64,000 bases of DNA from Entamoeba invadens IP1 (Eukaryota > Evosea > Mastigamoebida > Endamoebidae): contig NW_004443692.1 in the NCBI RefSeq assembly GCF_000330505.1, forward strand, positions 871,408 through 935,407. The letters run 5' to 3'. The notes below the pieces were generated by a model. The model ran no database searches and was not told the origin of the DNA. It saw nothing but the letters and a program-made list of their open reading frames with translations. The translations under genes and the position numbers were made by a program. This document shows positions 39,467-50,248 of the stretch, in pieces. Each line of letters starts with the position of its first letter. Position 1 is the stretch's first letter.

Positions 39467-40081
39467 ATGGAAAAACCAATTTGTGAATGTGACAATGAGC
39501 CTAAAGAAACGTTTGCGGACAAAGTCAAGGGACTGTTTCACAGGTTTTCAAAACCAAAAATTGGTGTTGGGTCTGTTGCACCAACCGTTGAAGGGCTTTG
39601 CTATTCAAATGGTGAGATTAAGCAATTTTCGAGAAAGAAGGACACGTTCCTTGTTCTTGTATTCTATTGCCGAGACTTCTCGGTTGTGTGCCCAAAGGAA
39701 TTGGTTGAGGTGAATAACAAGTTTGAAATGTTCGAAAGCAAAAACGCGGAAGTTGTTGGCATATCAGTTGACCCGATTGAGTCGCACAAAAAGCTTTGCC
39801 AGACCACAGACAAAAAGTCCATTGGTGCGCTCAAGTATCCGCTCATATCCGATGAAAATCACAAAATTAGCGAATCCTTTGGTCTCATGAGCTTCACTGG
39901 AGTTTCTAACAGGGCGACTGTCATCATTGATCCACAAGGAATCGTTAGATCACTGACTGTCCATTCGCTTGTTTCCGCTAGAAATGTTGATGACATTTTG
40001 AAAGACCTGGGGAATATGCAGAAGAGTGCAATTGTGGAAAGAAACACAACTTCGACCACTGTGCAGCACGTTTTTGTTTAA
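39467..40081 (+). CDS. divergent peroxiredoxin-like protein (204 aa)
   Basis: Thioredoxin fold of the AhpC/Prx1 type: GVGSVAPTVEGLCY, then FYCRDFSVVCPKEL (peroxidatic Cys at residue 75), VVGISVDP, FPLISD-like YPLISDENHKI, and the conserved Arg in SNRATVIIDPQGIVR. Two departures from the family are clear. The catalytic Pro of the P-x3-T-x2-C motif is replaced by Cys 68, with Ser 72 at the Thr position. The C terminus (KSAIVERNTTSTTVQHVFV) lacks the resolving VCP cysteine. Another Cys pair sits at the N terminus (CECD). It may work as a 1-Cys enzyme, form a Cys68-Cys75 disulphide, or have lost peroxidase activity. The start ATG is at 39467. Confidence 0.82.
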   Translation: MEKPICECDNEPKETFADKVKGLFHRFSKPKIGVGSVAPTVEGLCYSNGEIKQFSRKKDTFLVLVFYCRDFSVVCPKELVEVNNKFEMFESKNAEVVGISVDPIESHKKLCQTTDKKSIGALKYPLISDENHKISESFGLMSFTGVSNRATVIIDPQGIVRSLTVHSLVSARNVDDILKDLGNMQKSAIVERNTTSTTVQHVFV

Positions 40082-40194
40082 ATCAGTTATCCCACAACTA
40101 TCTATTGCCTTTTAAAGGATCATTCTGTATAACTCGAATACATATTTTCAGATCCAATTTTTAAAAATTTAAGACTAAAAAATATAAAAATTGA

Positions 40195-41731
40195 ATGGAC
40201 GTTGGCATTACTAAAAGAAAGAGGCTTATGAAACCAACGGAAAAGCTGTTTCCACGGAACAACTCGTTACCTCAACCAAAAAGCCAGGAAGTAAAAATGC
40301 CTGTGGTTGTTTGTTTTTAATCGAAACAATCAAAAACTGACTTAAAGTTTGAAGCCCAAAGAACACTCAGCCCCCCTGTTTTTCTCGACGACTCCGACGA
40401 CGGTGTTTTGACTTCTTTTATTGAAATTGACAACGCATACTTCGAGCAAACTCATTCGTTTATCAAAGACAAAAACGTTTGTTTTGATCATCTGAAAGTA
40501 CAACGACAACCGAAATGACCAACAGAACCAAATACATGAAATACTATTAGGGGATGAAACGTATATTAATTGGCTTTCATATGCAAAGAAGTTGGATTTT
40601 TCACAATTTTCGAAGTTTTCAAATTTCCTTGTGAGTAAGTACACCGACAGAGACAAACGCCCCCTTGTATTGATAAATATGAAAAACTTCCCATACAAAA
40701 ATTACAAATTTTCTGATGAACAACTGAAATTTTTCTTCTTGTATTTGATCACAAGGCTTGAGCCTATTTCAAATACAAACTTTTCAATTATTTACATAGA
40801 CGAAGAAGACCAACTGCCGCTTGATTTGGCAAAATCTTTATTCACACTTTTCCCTAGAAAGTACCACACTAATTTGCACCGCCTGTATTTGGTTCTCCAA
40901 CCATCCATACGTTTTAAAGTAACGACAACATTCTTCTCAGAACACACGAGTGCAAAAATGAAAATAGTCGAAGACATGTATGACTTTTATGAGGAGATTC
41001 CAGTTGGGATGTTCTCACTTCCACTGTGGGCAGTCAACGCATATTCCAAAAAGGCGCACCCGATTTTCGGAGTCACTTTATATGATGCCGTCCACCACCA
41101 TAACAGAGGGGTGTCTGATCTTCCAATTGTGGTGGAATGTGCTATTCAGTATTTCTCAGCGAACCCAGACGCACTGACAACAGAAGGTATTTTCAGACTG
41201 AGCGGAAACAAAGATAAAGTTGATTTATATATCGACGCATTCAACCACTGTAAAGTGAGTGCGTTTCCAATTTCAGAAGACCCCCATAATGTATGTTCGG
41301 TATTAAAGTCTTATCTCCAGTCACTACCAGCACCTCTTCTGACCAACGAGATTGGTGAGAAGGTTGTGGAGCTCTTTTGTTTGTGTATTTTAAAATTCAA
41401 GTAGTTAATTCTATTTGTTAATTAATAGAACTAACTAATAGCATCAACCCACCCAGAAATTGTCGTTTCAACGGAAATAAAGAAGTTACTTGCACAAGTC
41501 CCGAAAGAAAATCGGCATATGCTCTTGGCGTTGGTCAACTTGGCACGCCTCATTTCGGAACAAAACACATTCAACAGAATGGACCAAGGCAATCTAGGCA
41601 CCATTTTTGGACCATACATCTACTGGAAAGACTACTCGATGAAAGCCGTTGCTGAAATGAAGTGTGTCAATGCGCTCTTCACCTACTTGATGAACAACAT
41701 CGCGGACTTCATCGACGTGATTCTGGGCTAG
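40195..41731 (+). CDS. ARHGAP1-like protein: BCH/CRAL-TRIO-like plus RhoGAP, four exons (about 454 aa)
   Basis: Exons: 40195-40308, 40348 to about 40480, 40551-41378 and 41442-41731. Introns 40309-40347 (39 nt, GTTTGTTT...TTAAAG) and 41379-41441 (63 nt, GTTTGTGT...TAATAG) are clear. The second intron ends at 40550. Its canonical donor at 40477 leaves the frame wrong, so a GTTTTG donor at 40481 is preferred; this needs cDNA. The N-terminal part covers a Sec14/BCH-like fold (RPLVLINMKNFPYKN, FSIIYIDEEDQLPLDL, RLYLVLQPSIRFKVT). The C-terminal RhoGAP domain has LTTEGIFRLSGNKDKV with the catalytic Arg finger, and the last exon supplies MDQGNLGTIFGPYIYW. It should stimulate GTP hydrolysis on Rho/Rac GTPases. 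Confidence 0.85.
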
Positions 41732-41919
41732 TTGAATAAACCAAATTTTATAGTTAAAGTTTAATAATACAAAGATAGTAATTTTAATTATACATCAAGA
41801 ACTAAAACAAAAAGACTCAAATGCTATTGAAATTTATATTTAGAACATCTTTTGAATACTAAACAAATACAGTAATAGTCGAAAAACAAAGAGATGGTGT
41901 TTCAAAAACTCGAAAAGCT

Positions 41920-43932
41920 ATGTCATTCCCACTCCCACGGGATGGTTCCCGCTTTAAACCAAACGCCGCTGAAGACCCCATTCGCGACGGAGACAAAACA
42001 AAAATAACTCAAGCAGACTACGTGAAATATTCCGAAGACCAAGATGAGTGGTTCGATAAGAAAATGCGCGAGAGGTGGTTCTATTTCACTGAGGTACTTC
42101 CTATTAAGACCACGTTCATCACGTGGAATGTCGCCGAGAGTGACCCGAGCCAAATTCCAATCGAGCACCTCTTCGACGACTCAAAAATGTTTGTTGTTGT
42201 GTTAGAGGAAATCAATATGAGTCTGAGTGGAATGATGACTTTTGGTCAATCGGAACTTTTAATACAGTGGCAAACTCTCTTTGAATCGGCACTCCCCAAA
42301 ATCCGGAGGTACGACTGCGTCTTCTCTCAACAACACGGAGGACTCGCGATGTTCATCTTTTCCTCCCGAGAGGAGTGTTTGACGATTTGTGATTTAAAGG
42401 TGTCTACGGTGACGCTGGGACAGTTTGGTGTAGTTGGTAACAAAGGCGCTATTGGGGTTTCTTGTCGAATAGGGGCGTGCCGAGTGCTATTTGTAGGGGC
42501 GCATTTTACGGCGGGGGATGGTCCTGAAAAATGCGACGAGTGTTACTGGACGACAAGAAAGAATTTGAATTTTGAGCTGAGACCCGAGGACCACGATTAT
42601 GAGGTTTGGATGGGCGATTTCAATTACCGACTTGACTTGGAAGAAAGCGGCATTCGACACCATTTAAACGACATTCCGCTACTCTTTCTGGCTGACCAAC
42701 TGAGTGACTCCGTTGCAAAATCTAACGCTTTTGCTGGATTTATTGAAGCGCCAGTGTTGTTTGGACCGACATATCGATTGGAGAAAGGGACGGACAAGTT
42801 GGACTGGAAAAGAAACCCGGCGTGGTGTGATAGAGTCTTGTTTCGAGTGAGTCAGTTGTATCAAATTTCGTTGAGAGACTATACCAGTCTTAACATCTGT
42901 TATTCAGACCATTTGCCAGTGAGGTGCACCACACTATTAAAACCACGTTTTGTGAATGAAAAGTTGATGAAAGAGTCGTGGAAGGAAATACTGGGGTTAG
43001 CGAATAAGATATCACTGACACTTGTTCCAGTATTTAAAGTACAAAAGGTGGTTGAAATTGGTGAAATTCGCCCCTATCAGAAGGATTTGATTTCAATTCC
43101 AATAACAAATTGTGGAGGGGTGGACTTTGAGTATATTGTCAAATTTATATCGATGGAAGACGGCACTGAAATGGAACCGCAGTGGATTACTGTAGCAAAA
43201 CGACGAGCTCTTGTGAAGACAAAAAACACAGAAAATATAGAGGCAGTGGTGATGATGACTGCGGAGAATGTCAGAAACATCAGAGAAGGAAAACAATTCA
43301 TTATTCAGGTATCCGTGTTAAATGGCCCGTCGTCGTTCATCGAAGTTGTATACACAACAAATGAAACTTCTTTTGGGTTGAGCCCAGAAGAACTTATTAA
43401 GCACCAAGAACCATTTCTAAAATTTCCATCCACAGAAGCGTGCGGGACTCATAAGGTCCCCAAAGAAATATTGAGTTTTGTCAACGTTTTGGACAGTAAC
43501 AAAACTAGCAAAACACTCTTCACGACGATTCCTTCAAATACAAATATCGATTTTTATCAGTCAATATTCCTTTCCGTTGATGCAATGAAGGGACTGGGCT
43601 TGTATGATGTCAATTTGTTAAGTGAAGCATTCCTCATTTATTTGAGGGCATTGGGGCAGTTATTCACTATGTCTATTTTCATGGTGAATGACATCGATGT
43701 GCTTGATGAAAATTGTAGCGAGACAAATAGGCGGGTGCTTCGTGTCGTCATTGCGTTATGTAAAGAGATTGCAATTGAAGGGCAGAATGGCAAGAGTTTG
43801 AAGGAGTTGCTTGGTACTATTGTTGAGTACATGTCAATTGGGAAGACAGAGCAAACAACTGATGAAGAAATTGTGTTGTTGTTGCTTACGTATTCTCAAA
43901 AAGTGAAAACGCTTCAAGAAGAGCTTGAGTGA
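41920..43932 (+). CDS. OCRL/INPP5B-like inositol polyphosphate 5-phosphatase (670 aa)
   Basis: Residues about 65-350 are the 5-phosphatase domain: TFITWNVAES, FVVVLEEIN (metal-binding Glu), QFGVVGNKGAIGVS, WMGDFNYRLD, NPAWCDRVLFR and YSDHLPVRC. The usual SDHRPV is SDHLPV here. Residues about 365-490 are an ASH-like beta-domain, and about 500-670 a RhoGAP-like helical domain without an Arg finger, as in OCRL. The enzyme removes the 5-phosphate of PI(4,5)P2 and related lipids on endocytic and phagocytic membranes (family knowledge). Adjacent RhoGAP and TBC genes serve the same traffic machinery, though proximity proves nothing. Start ATG is the first in frame. Confidence 0.92.
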   Translation: MSFPLPRDGSRFKPNAAEDPIRDGDKTKITQADYVKYSEDQDEWFDKKMRERWFYFTEVLPIKTTFITWNVAESDPSQIPIEHLFDDSKMFVVVLEEINMSLSGMMTFGQSELLIQWQTLFESALPKIRRYDCVFSQQHGGLAMFIFSSREECLTICDLKVSTVTLGQFGVVGNKGAIGVSCRIGACRVLFVGAHFTAGDGPEKCDECYWTTRKNLNFELRPEDHDYEVWMGDFNYRLDLEESGIRHHLNDIPLLFLADQLSDSVAKSNAFAGFIEAPVLFGPTYRLEKGTDKLDWKRNPAWCDRVLFRVSQLYQISLRDYTSLNICYSDHLPVRCTTLLKPRFVNEKLMKESWKEILGLANKISLTLVPVFKVQKVVEIGEIRPYQKDLISIPITNCGGVDFEYIVKFISMEDGTEMEPQWITVAKRRALVKTKNTENIEAVVMMTAENVRNIREGKQFIIQVSVLNGPSSFIEVVYTTNETSFGLSPEELIKHQEPFLKFPSTEACGTHKVPKEILSFVNVLDSNKTSKTLFTTIPSNTNIDFYQSIFLSVDAMKGLGLYDVNLLSEAFLIYLRALGQLFTMSIFMVNDIDVLDENCSETNRRVLRVVIALCKEIAIEGQNGKSLKELLGTIVEYMSIGKTEQTTDEEIVLLLLTYSQKVKTLQEELE

Positions 43933-44776
43933 CAAATTCTTGTTTTAGGGTGTTGAATGAACAATGGAGTAATCTTGTTGATATTATTATTATAATTATA
44001 ATAATAACAATAGTAATAATAAATATTATTATTTATAAAACATTGTATCATACTTATATTTAGTATAAACATATAGTATATATATTATAACATTTAGTTT
44101 TATTCAAATAATGTCTTAATAGGTATTAACTTAAAAATATAATAAAAAGTTTAACTGAATTTTATTTATTAAATGTTTAAATAAAACACATTTGTAGTAT
44201 CGAATTGATTCCAATACAATTGAGTGCGTTATGGAATAATTCATTCAACAATACCTGAACTATCTTATATTGATTTTTTTGTTTGTCAGTTCGAAAAAGT
44301 TGTTGGAGAACCTCATTTTTTGTTTGTCAAAGTTTAAGTCAAACTAGTGGTTAGTTTTTTATTGTATTTGAAATTATTTAGTACTAGATTATATGAGTTT
44401 TAAACAATTATAAAACTCGTAAGAAAAACTCTGTTGTAACAGAATTGGTTTCAAAAAGTCGAGGATGCCGAGAATATAATTATTTTTGACAAACACTTTA
44501 TCAATACTCAAATGTACAGACGCTTGAGGACAAATGTTATGTATTGAAACAATTTTATTATTATTAAAGGTTATTATTAATGGTTAATCCACTAATGGGA
44601 CAATAAAAAAATAATCCAATAAATTTATTTTAAAAATATAATAATTTTAATAGGTGAAACTATTTTTGAGGGAGAAATAACGAAGAAATGAACATCAGAA
44701 GACAAGCTCGAGAAGACTGAAGACCAAATAACCTTGTTCAAAAGCATTTAATTTTGGATCTTGTTAATTCTTATCG
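43933..44776. other. intergenic, AT-rich
   Basis: Spacer between two genes on the same strand. No open frame, repeat or RNA gene is supported. Confidence 0.5.
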
Positions 44777-46401
44777 ATGTCAACACATAAGACTGAAGGA
44801 TATGTCAATATCAGAGGTGGAGAGCTAAAAGGACCAAGGAAGTTATACATGAAAATCCACTTGACAGAAATCGCGTTTTATAAAGAACAATTCTCCACTA
44901 TGACCCCAACAAAAAGACCCATTTTCACGATTAAAATAGCGAACACATTTTTGCGAAAAGTTTGTTAAAACACTTAAAGTTTTTTCAAAAACAAATCATT
45001 GACACGAAGAAAGTGTCCACTATGCTCTTTGGAATTGAGAATGAATCAACCACTTTCGAGTTATTGGAAAACGACAAATATTACCAAATATGTTGCGACA
45101 CAAATGATGAATTTAACGATTGGATTTCATCACTTTCACCTTTGATACACTCGATCGGATATTTTGGGTATCCCCTCTCTGTTGCGGTTGAAAAATCTGG
45201 GTGGAAGATCCCACTACCTCTTTACCGGTTTATACCTTTTTTAGAAGACATGGGATACTATCAGACTCCTCAAGTCTTTGACACGAAAATAACAAAACCA
45301 GAAAAGGAGAAGTATCTTGCTCTTTTAGAACTTGAGAACGATATTAATACAACATCACTTCCTCCAAGAATCGCATTTCATTTGACGTCTTTATTTATAG
45401 AAAGTATTCCAGAACCTCTCATTCAAAGAGACTATTTTGACTTCAAAAGGGAATTTAAATGCGACAGCCAACTTACCCAAGTTGATTGCATCAAAAGAGC
45501 ATTGTCTGGTTTGAGCAATGAAAACAAAGACACTGCGACTTATATCCTAAGACATATATTCAATTTGTATTCATACTCCGAATGCAACAATTGTAGTGTT
45601 AAAATATTATCATTGCTTTATGGCAAGTGCTTTCTGAACAACTCAAAAGACTCTGAATGTGAGAGCATCTTGTTTGACTTTTTCAAACTAATGTTGAGTG
45701 AGTTTGAATTCATCTGTGAGGATATGATTGACCATTTTCAGACAATGGGAACACCTCCTCCTTATCCCGCAAAACCATCCAAACAGATAAATGTGTACCA
45801 AATACAAGTACAGGGCGCAATTGAAAAATACTTTTTGCAGTTCAGCGAAGAAATTGGGTTTGTTCGAAGTTCGTTTAAAAAGCGTCCAGAACGCAGAGAA
45901 TCTAAAGATAAAAAGGAGAAACCTGAAAAATTCGAAAAGAAGCGGTCTGGCACGTGGGATGACTCGAGTGATATGTTACTTTGTATTGGAGAACTCGAAG
46001 ATAAAGATCGTAAGGATTTGAAAAACAACAGTTTGCCTTCGATTCCTTTTGGTGAGCAAAAAAGAAATGAAGTCTTCAAAAGGAAAAACAGTATGCCAAA
46101 AATACAAATAGAACCAAAACAGCGAACATCTTTTGGGTTCAAAAAAGTGTATTCAATCACTCGACCAGAGTCCGTGCAAAGAAGTGGAACAATCAGTGTC
46201 ACAAGTCCAGCGTGTTCAGAGGGAAGAGGAAGCCCGAAACCATTTGAGGTAAAGTCTCCTCGAAAGAAAGATTTTACCTTTAAAGCTCTTTTAAATCGAG
46301 GCAAAAAACAAAGGCTAACAACTGAAATTGAAATCGATCAAATTCTCAAGACAAACTCCATTGAGAAGAAAGGAGAGAAATTTTTAGTTAACGCGAAGTA
46401 G
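44777..46401 (+). CDS. PH domain plus pseudo-RhoGAP protein, two exons (524 aa)
   Basis: Exons 44777-44959 and 45010-46401 are joined by a 50 nt intron (GTTTGTTA...CGAAG). Splicing gives ANTFLRK-KVSTMLFGIEN and completes a PH domain at residues about 7-105, with the C-terminal helix DEFNDWISSLSPLI. Residues about 110-270 follow the RhoGAP pattern: GYPLSVAVEKSG, IPLPLYRFIPFLEDMGYY, FHLTSLFIESIPEPLI. At the catalytic loop the usual GIFR is replaced by QVFD, so the Arg finger is missing and GAP activity is unlikely. Residues 330-524 are basic and Ser-rich, with many Ser-Pro and Arg-x-x-Ser sites. It may bind membrane lipid and a Rho GTPase as a scaffold (inference). Confidence 0.85.
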
Positions 46402-46723
46402 TTTAACAAGCTAATGTCAATAGATCAAGAATACTACCTGTTGAATACTCTATTTATTTATTAAATACTATTTATTGTGTCTATTCTATTTTAAGTTTGG
46501 TTCATGCCATTATATATAATTAATTAATTATACTTTTACCAGAACAGTGAATTGATACATTTGCATTTATCTACCAACCTAACCACTTAAACCTATTTTT
46601 TAATAATTATTTATAATTCATTTTACTACTTTCCTTTTCTACTTATGATAAAATAAAAAGGACTTACCAAACAATGGAAAACTCGAGAGAATTACTTCTA
46701 ACTCTTTTTATTCAGTTCTCTTG
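46402..46723. other. intergenic with initiator-like motif
   Basis: AT-rich spacer. ATTCA at 46710-46714 lies nine bases before the TBC start codon. Confidence 0.5.
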
Positions 46724-47704
46724 ATGTCTGAAGAAACTTGCCGACTGAAACAATTTCTTCGGGTGTTGAACGTGCCGACTGTCGACGTTGCGAAACTGCG
46801 GAAAATGAGTTGGCATGGGGTGCCATTCAGTGTTCGGAATGTTGTGTGGAAGTATTTGTTCAATTACATTCCCAGTGAAGTTTCACGAGTCGACAAGGTG
46901 CTTCAGAAGAAGCGATCCGAGTATCAGACGTACACCAAAATGTTGAGCTACGAATTAACTGAAATTGAGGAGAAAACACTTCGTCAAATTCGATTAGATA
47001 TCTCTCGAAGCACAACGGAAGTGCCTTTACTTTCGCATAAAGTGGCCCAAAAGACGATGGAGAATGTCTTGTTCTTATGGGCTTTACGGAACCCGGCTTG
47101 TGGATACATCCAAGGCTTAAACGATTTAGTCATTCCAATCTTCACTGTATTTCTTGAGGAATACTCCCCTTTGAAAACGCCACAAATCTTCGAAGACATA
47201 TCAAGTGATGCGACACATAATGTCGAGGCGGATTTATATTGGTGCTTTTCGTCATTGATGATGAATATTCAAGACCACTACACAAGCAATCAGTCACAAA
47301 TTTTTAAGCAACTGGAAGTCATGAAAAAGGTTGTTGGAGAAGTCGACAAACCTTTGGATGTCCATTTTGAGGAAAACAACATTTTGTTCTTCCAATTTGC
47401 GTTTCGATGGATCAACTGCTTTTTGCTTCGTGAGTTATCTCCCGAGCAAGGAATGCGGTTGTGGGATACCTATCTCTCTGATGATGATGGAAATGGGTTT
47501 AGTCACTTTCATGTGTATGTTTGTGTCTCACTGATTGAAAAGTACAAAGCAAAGTTGATGAAAATGGAGTTTGCGGAGGCAATGCAATTCCTTCAGAACA
47601 TTCCAAGTCGGTCGTGGAGTGGCCAAGACATGGAAGAACTCATATCGAGAGCGTTTGTGATGTACAAGACGTTTGAGAAAGAACCTCGATCTGCCGAAGA
47701 ATAG
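46724..47704 (+). CDS. TBC-domain Rab GAP, TBC1D22-like (326 aa)
   Basis: Nearly the entire protein is a TBC domain. The WHGVPFSVRNVVWKYLFNY opening, the dual catalytic fingers RQIRLDISRS (Arg finger in I-x-x-D-x-x-R) and GYIQGLND (Gln finger), and the later RWINCFLLRELSPEQGMRLWDTY are all intact. The sequence ALRNPACGYIQGLNDLVIPI and the spacing resemble TBC1D22. It should accelerate GTP hydrolysis on a Rab; TBC1D22 relatives act at the Golgi. The open frame begins with TTG at 46721; the ATG is at 46724, preceded by an ATTCA element. Confidence 0.93.
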   Translation: MSEETCRLKQFLRVLNVPTVDVAKLRKMSWHGVPFSVRNVVWKYLFNYIPSEVSRVDKVLQKKRSEYQTYTKMLSYELTEIEEKTLRQIRLDISRSTTEVPLLSHKVAQKTMENVLFLWALRNPACGYIQGLNDLVIPIFTVFLEEYSPLKTPQIFEDISSDATHNVEADLYWCFSSLMMNIQDHYTSNQSQIFKQLEVMKKVVGEVDKPLDVHFEENNILFFQFAFRWINCFLLRELSPEQGMRLWDTYLSDDDGNGFSHFHVYVCVSLIEKYKAKLMKMEFAEAMQFLQNIPSRSWSGQDMEELISRAFVMYKTFEKEPRSAEE

Positions 47705-47817
47705 TGTTAAATTGTGTTCATTTTGAGTTGAAAGTTACTTGAACTATACTTAACTAGTATTATAGTCGATAAAAGAAAATAGAAAGAAAACTAGAAATCA
47801 ATAACACAAAAGATCAA

Positions 47818-48396
47818 ATGAGACAAGTCTTGTTGCTTTTTGTCTATCTCTTTACAACTTCTTGTGGGGCTGGAGACTTCTGGGTTGTGTGGGGAGAACG
47901 CGCGTTCAAAAGGTGTATGCAAATTGACAAAAAGAAAGAGGAGTGCGAGGTGTTGCAAGACACTATTGAAGAGCAACTAATGGAGACGGCATTTCCTCTT
48001 TTTCAGAAACTCGATAAGAAGCCCGACGATGTTGTTGCGAGGTCATTACAAGTGCCATATTCTCTTGTCGGTCAAAGAGTCGTTGATAAATATTTAAATC
48101 TCCTCGTCACAGACAAAATTGTTTCAGAAGATGAGCTCTCTGGGAAAATGTTTTGGGAAGTCACCATGTTCATTATGGATTGCATTCATGGTGAAGAGCC
48201 TCCTGTATGGAAAAAAGTGAAAGAAGATGCTTTTTGGCAAAGGCCTGAGGCTGCTAAATATTTGAAATCGATTGGCGTCGATCTTGCAACTGTCCCCACT
48301 GAAGAGAAGAAAGAAACTGTATTGAAAGAAGATGACAAGAAGAAAGAAGAAGACAATGAATGGGCGGAGTTTGATCAATTTAAAACAGATTTATAA
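47818..48396 (+). CDS. secreted or ER-lumenal hypothetical protein (192 aa)
   Basis: Residues 1-18 (MRQVLLLFVYLFTTSCGA) are a clear signal peptide. The mature part is soluble and helical with a few cysteines (GERAFKRCMQIDKKKEECEV, FIMDCIHGEE). The last 35 residues are Lys/Glu-rich and end EFDQFKTDL. There is no membrane segment or GPI signal. No family is recognised and no ER-retention signal is present, so secretion or a vesicle lumen is possible. Confidence 0.8.
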   Translation: MRQVLLLFVYLFTTSCGAGDFWVVWGERAFKRCMQIDKKKEECEVLQDTIEEQLMETAFPLFQKLDKKPDDVVARSLQVPYSLVGQRVVDKYLNLLVTDKIVSEDELSGKMFWEVTMFIMDCIHGEEPPVWKKVKEDAFWQRPEAAKYLKSIGVDLATVPTEEKKETVLKEDDKKKEEDNEWAEFDQFKTDL

Positions 48397-48522
48397 TTTA
48401 ATATCACTTTATTATTATAATTATTATTATAATTATAGTTTAATTATAGTTTAATTATAATAAGTTAATTAGTCTTAACTTAATATGTTTCAAATAAAAG
48501 AAGAGAACCAAAGACGTTATTC

Positions 48523-49201
48523 TTATTCCAAATAAAGTTTGTTTGCTTTAATGTAGTCTATGACTAAGTCTGGTACCATATACTTGATACTGAGTCCTTG
48601 TTTTACCAAATTTCTAACTTCTGTTGAACTGTGTTGTGCTTGGAAACCACTACAAACAAAAATATGCTCTTTGTGTCGAACTAAAATGGCGTTTTTCTCA
48701 ACTTCTTTTTCGGGGTTTTCAAGAAGTCGTCGCAACATCACAACACCAAACTCAGAGACCAACTTCTCAAGTAAGACGGGATCCCAACATTTGGGATCTG
48801 CCATGTTTGGTAATAAATCGTCTGAACCAATGAAGTATATGTCATAGTCGTTTCCATAAACTTCTCTTTCATGAGACAAGACGTTGTATGTTCTAACGTA
48901 GTCCGTCTGTTTACTTTCCCAGTCATCAACTGTAATCCAATCAGATGTTTTTACAGCTTCTCTACACATTGCAACACGATGCGAAGAATGAAGGAGACCA
49001 TTTTTCCAGTATCTGTCGTTGGCTGGAGAAATGATCCCTTTGTAACAATTGCGGCCGTTGAGTGTAAAGTAATTTTTTGCAATTTCTTATGGTCAGATTT
49101 ATTATAAATTTTAATAGCAAACCAAATATCAAAAGGTGTAACTCATGGATTGGGTTGAAAGAACCACAACAGACAAGAATGATACTCTTCGATGACTGCA
49201 T
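48523..49201 (-). CDS. nicotinamide/nicotinate mononucleotide adenylyltransferase, two exons (213 aa)
   Basis: Makes NAD or its acid precursor from NMN/NaMN and ATP. Exon 1 (49201-49123) holds the nucleotide-binding motif CCGSFNPIHELHLLIF. Exon 2 (49085-48523) continues EIAKNYF, KGIISPANDRYWKNGL, SSHRVAMCREAV and ends with the second signature HSSTEVRNLV. The intron, 49086-49122, is only 37 nt (GTTTGCTA...CATAAG). Without splicing the two halves are in different frames. The length is close to the small eukaryotic NMNATs. The GSFNPIH motif has both catalytic His-type positions of the (G/S)xFxPxHxxH pattern (His 19 and His 22). Entamoeba depends on NAD salvage, so this is probably essential (inference). 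Confidence 0.93.
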
Positions 49202-50248
49202 TCTTTATTTTTTGTGTTCAAAAAATGAGTAAAACTATAGAATAACTTCAATTATTAGTTCTTGTGTAATATTGTATTTTTGCTTATTAAAAATTATTTA
49301 TTATTTTTTGAATAATAATTTATGCCATAATTATTTTACAAACTAATATATATAAGATAAAAAACCAATAATATTATCATTGTTTAATATAGGTTCTGAT
49401 AATTATAAAAATTACTAATTGTTAATATCAATTTTTTGTTATTATAGTTTAATAATTCAATATATTTCTTTATAATAATCAAATCTATTAGTTTATAACT
49501 ATCGAATTGCTAAATTATAGTTCATTTTTTTAAACGATTTATTGACTTTTTATTCATTTTAAAAATAATAATACATTTTACTATTAATCAATAAAAATGT
49601 ATCATATTTTTATAATTATTAAATAATACTAAATAATACATGAATTAAAATATAAACTTTAATTTTTTTTATTTTTTTTTGTTAATAATAATGTGTAATT
49701 TTCCGATAATTTATCACAGTTGTTTGTTTAATTGAAATACAATATTAATAAATTTTTTTTTAATAATTTGGATTGAAATTGAATTGTTTTTCTAAATTGT
49801 TTTTAATTACAAAATAGTTTTATTTAAAAAAAATAATTAAATAATTTTTTATAATTGTACTTTTGTGTGTAATAAAATATTTTTGGTTTTCTATTACAAT
49901 ACAACAAAAAGACCAAACAGTTTGGGTTAGTTGTCTAATATTTGAATGTGAAACACAGTTCAAACTATTTTTCAAGCAAAAAAATGTGTATTAGTAATTT
50001 CGAACAATCAAAATATTAAAACCATTCAAATGTTTTTCAATTATAATAAAACAACTATAATCAAGTAATTATCCAAAACAAAATCCTTTAAACAAGACAA
50101 AAAAATATCCACAGAATCCAACTGTTTACCCAACAAAGTTGAGCATTATGTCAACATCTAGAAATGAAAAAAAATACAAATTATCAAAAATTAATTTGAT
50201 GTAATTACTTCTTCGTTTTTTGAGAACTTATAATACAATACACATTAT
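49202..50248. other. divergent intergenic region, AT-rich
   Basis: About 1 kb between divergent genes. It is dominated by A/T runs; I see no open frame, repeat or RNA gene. Confidence 0.5.
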
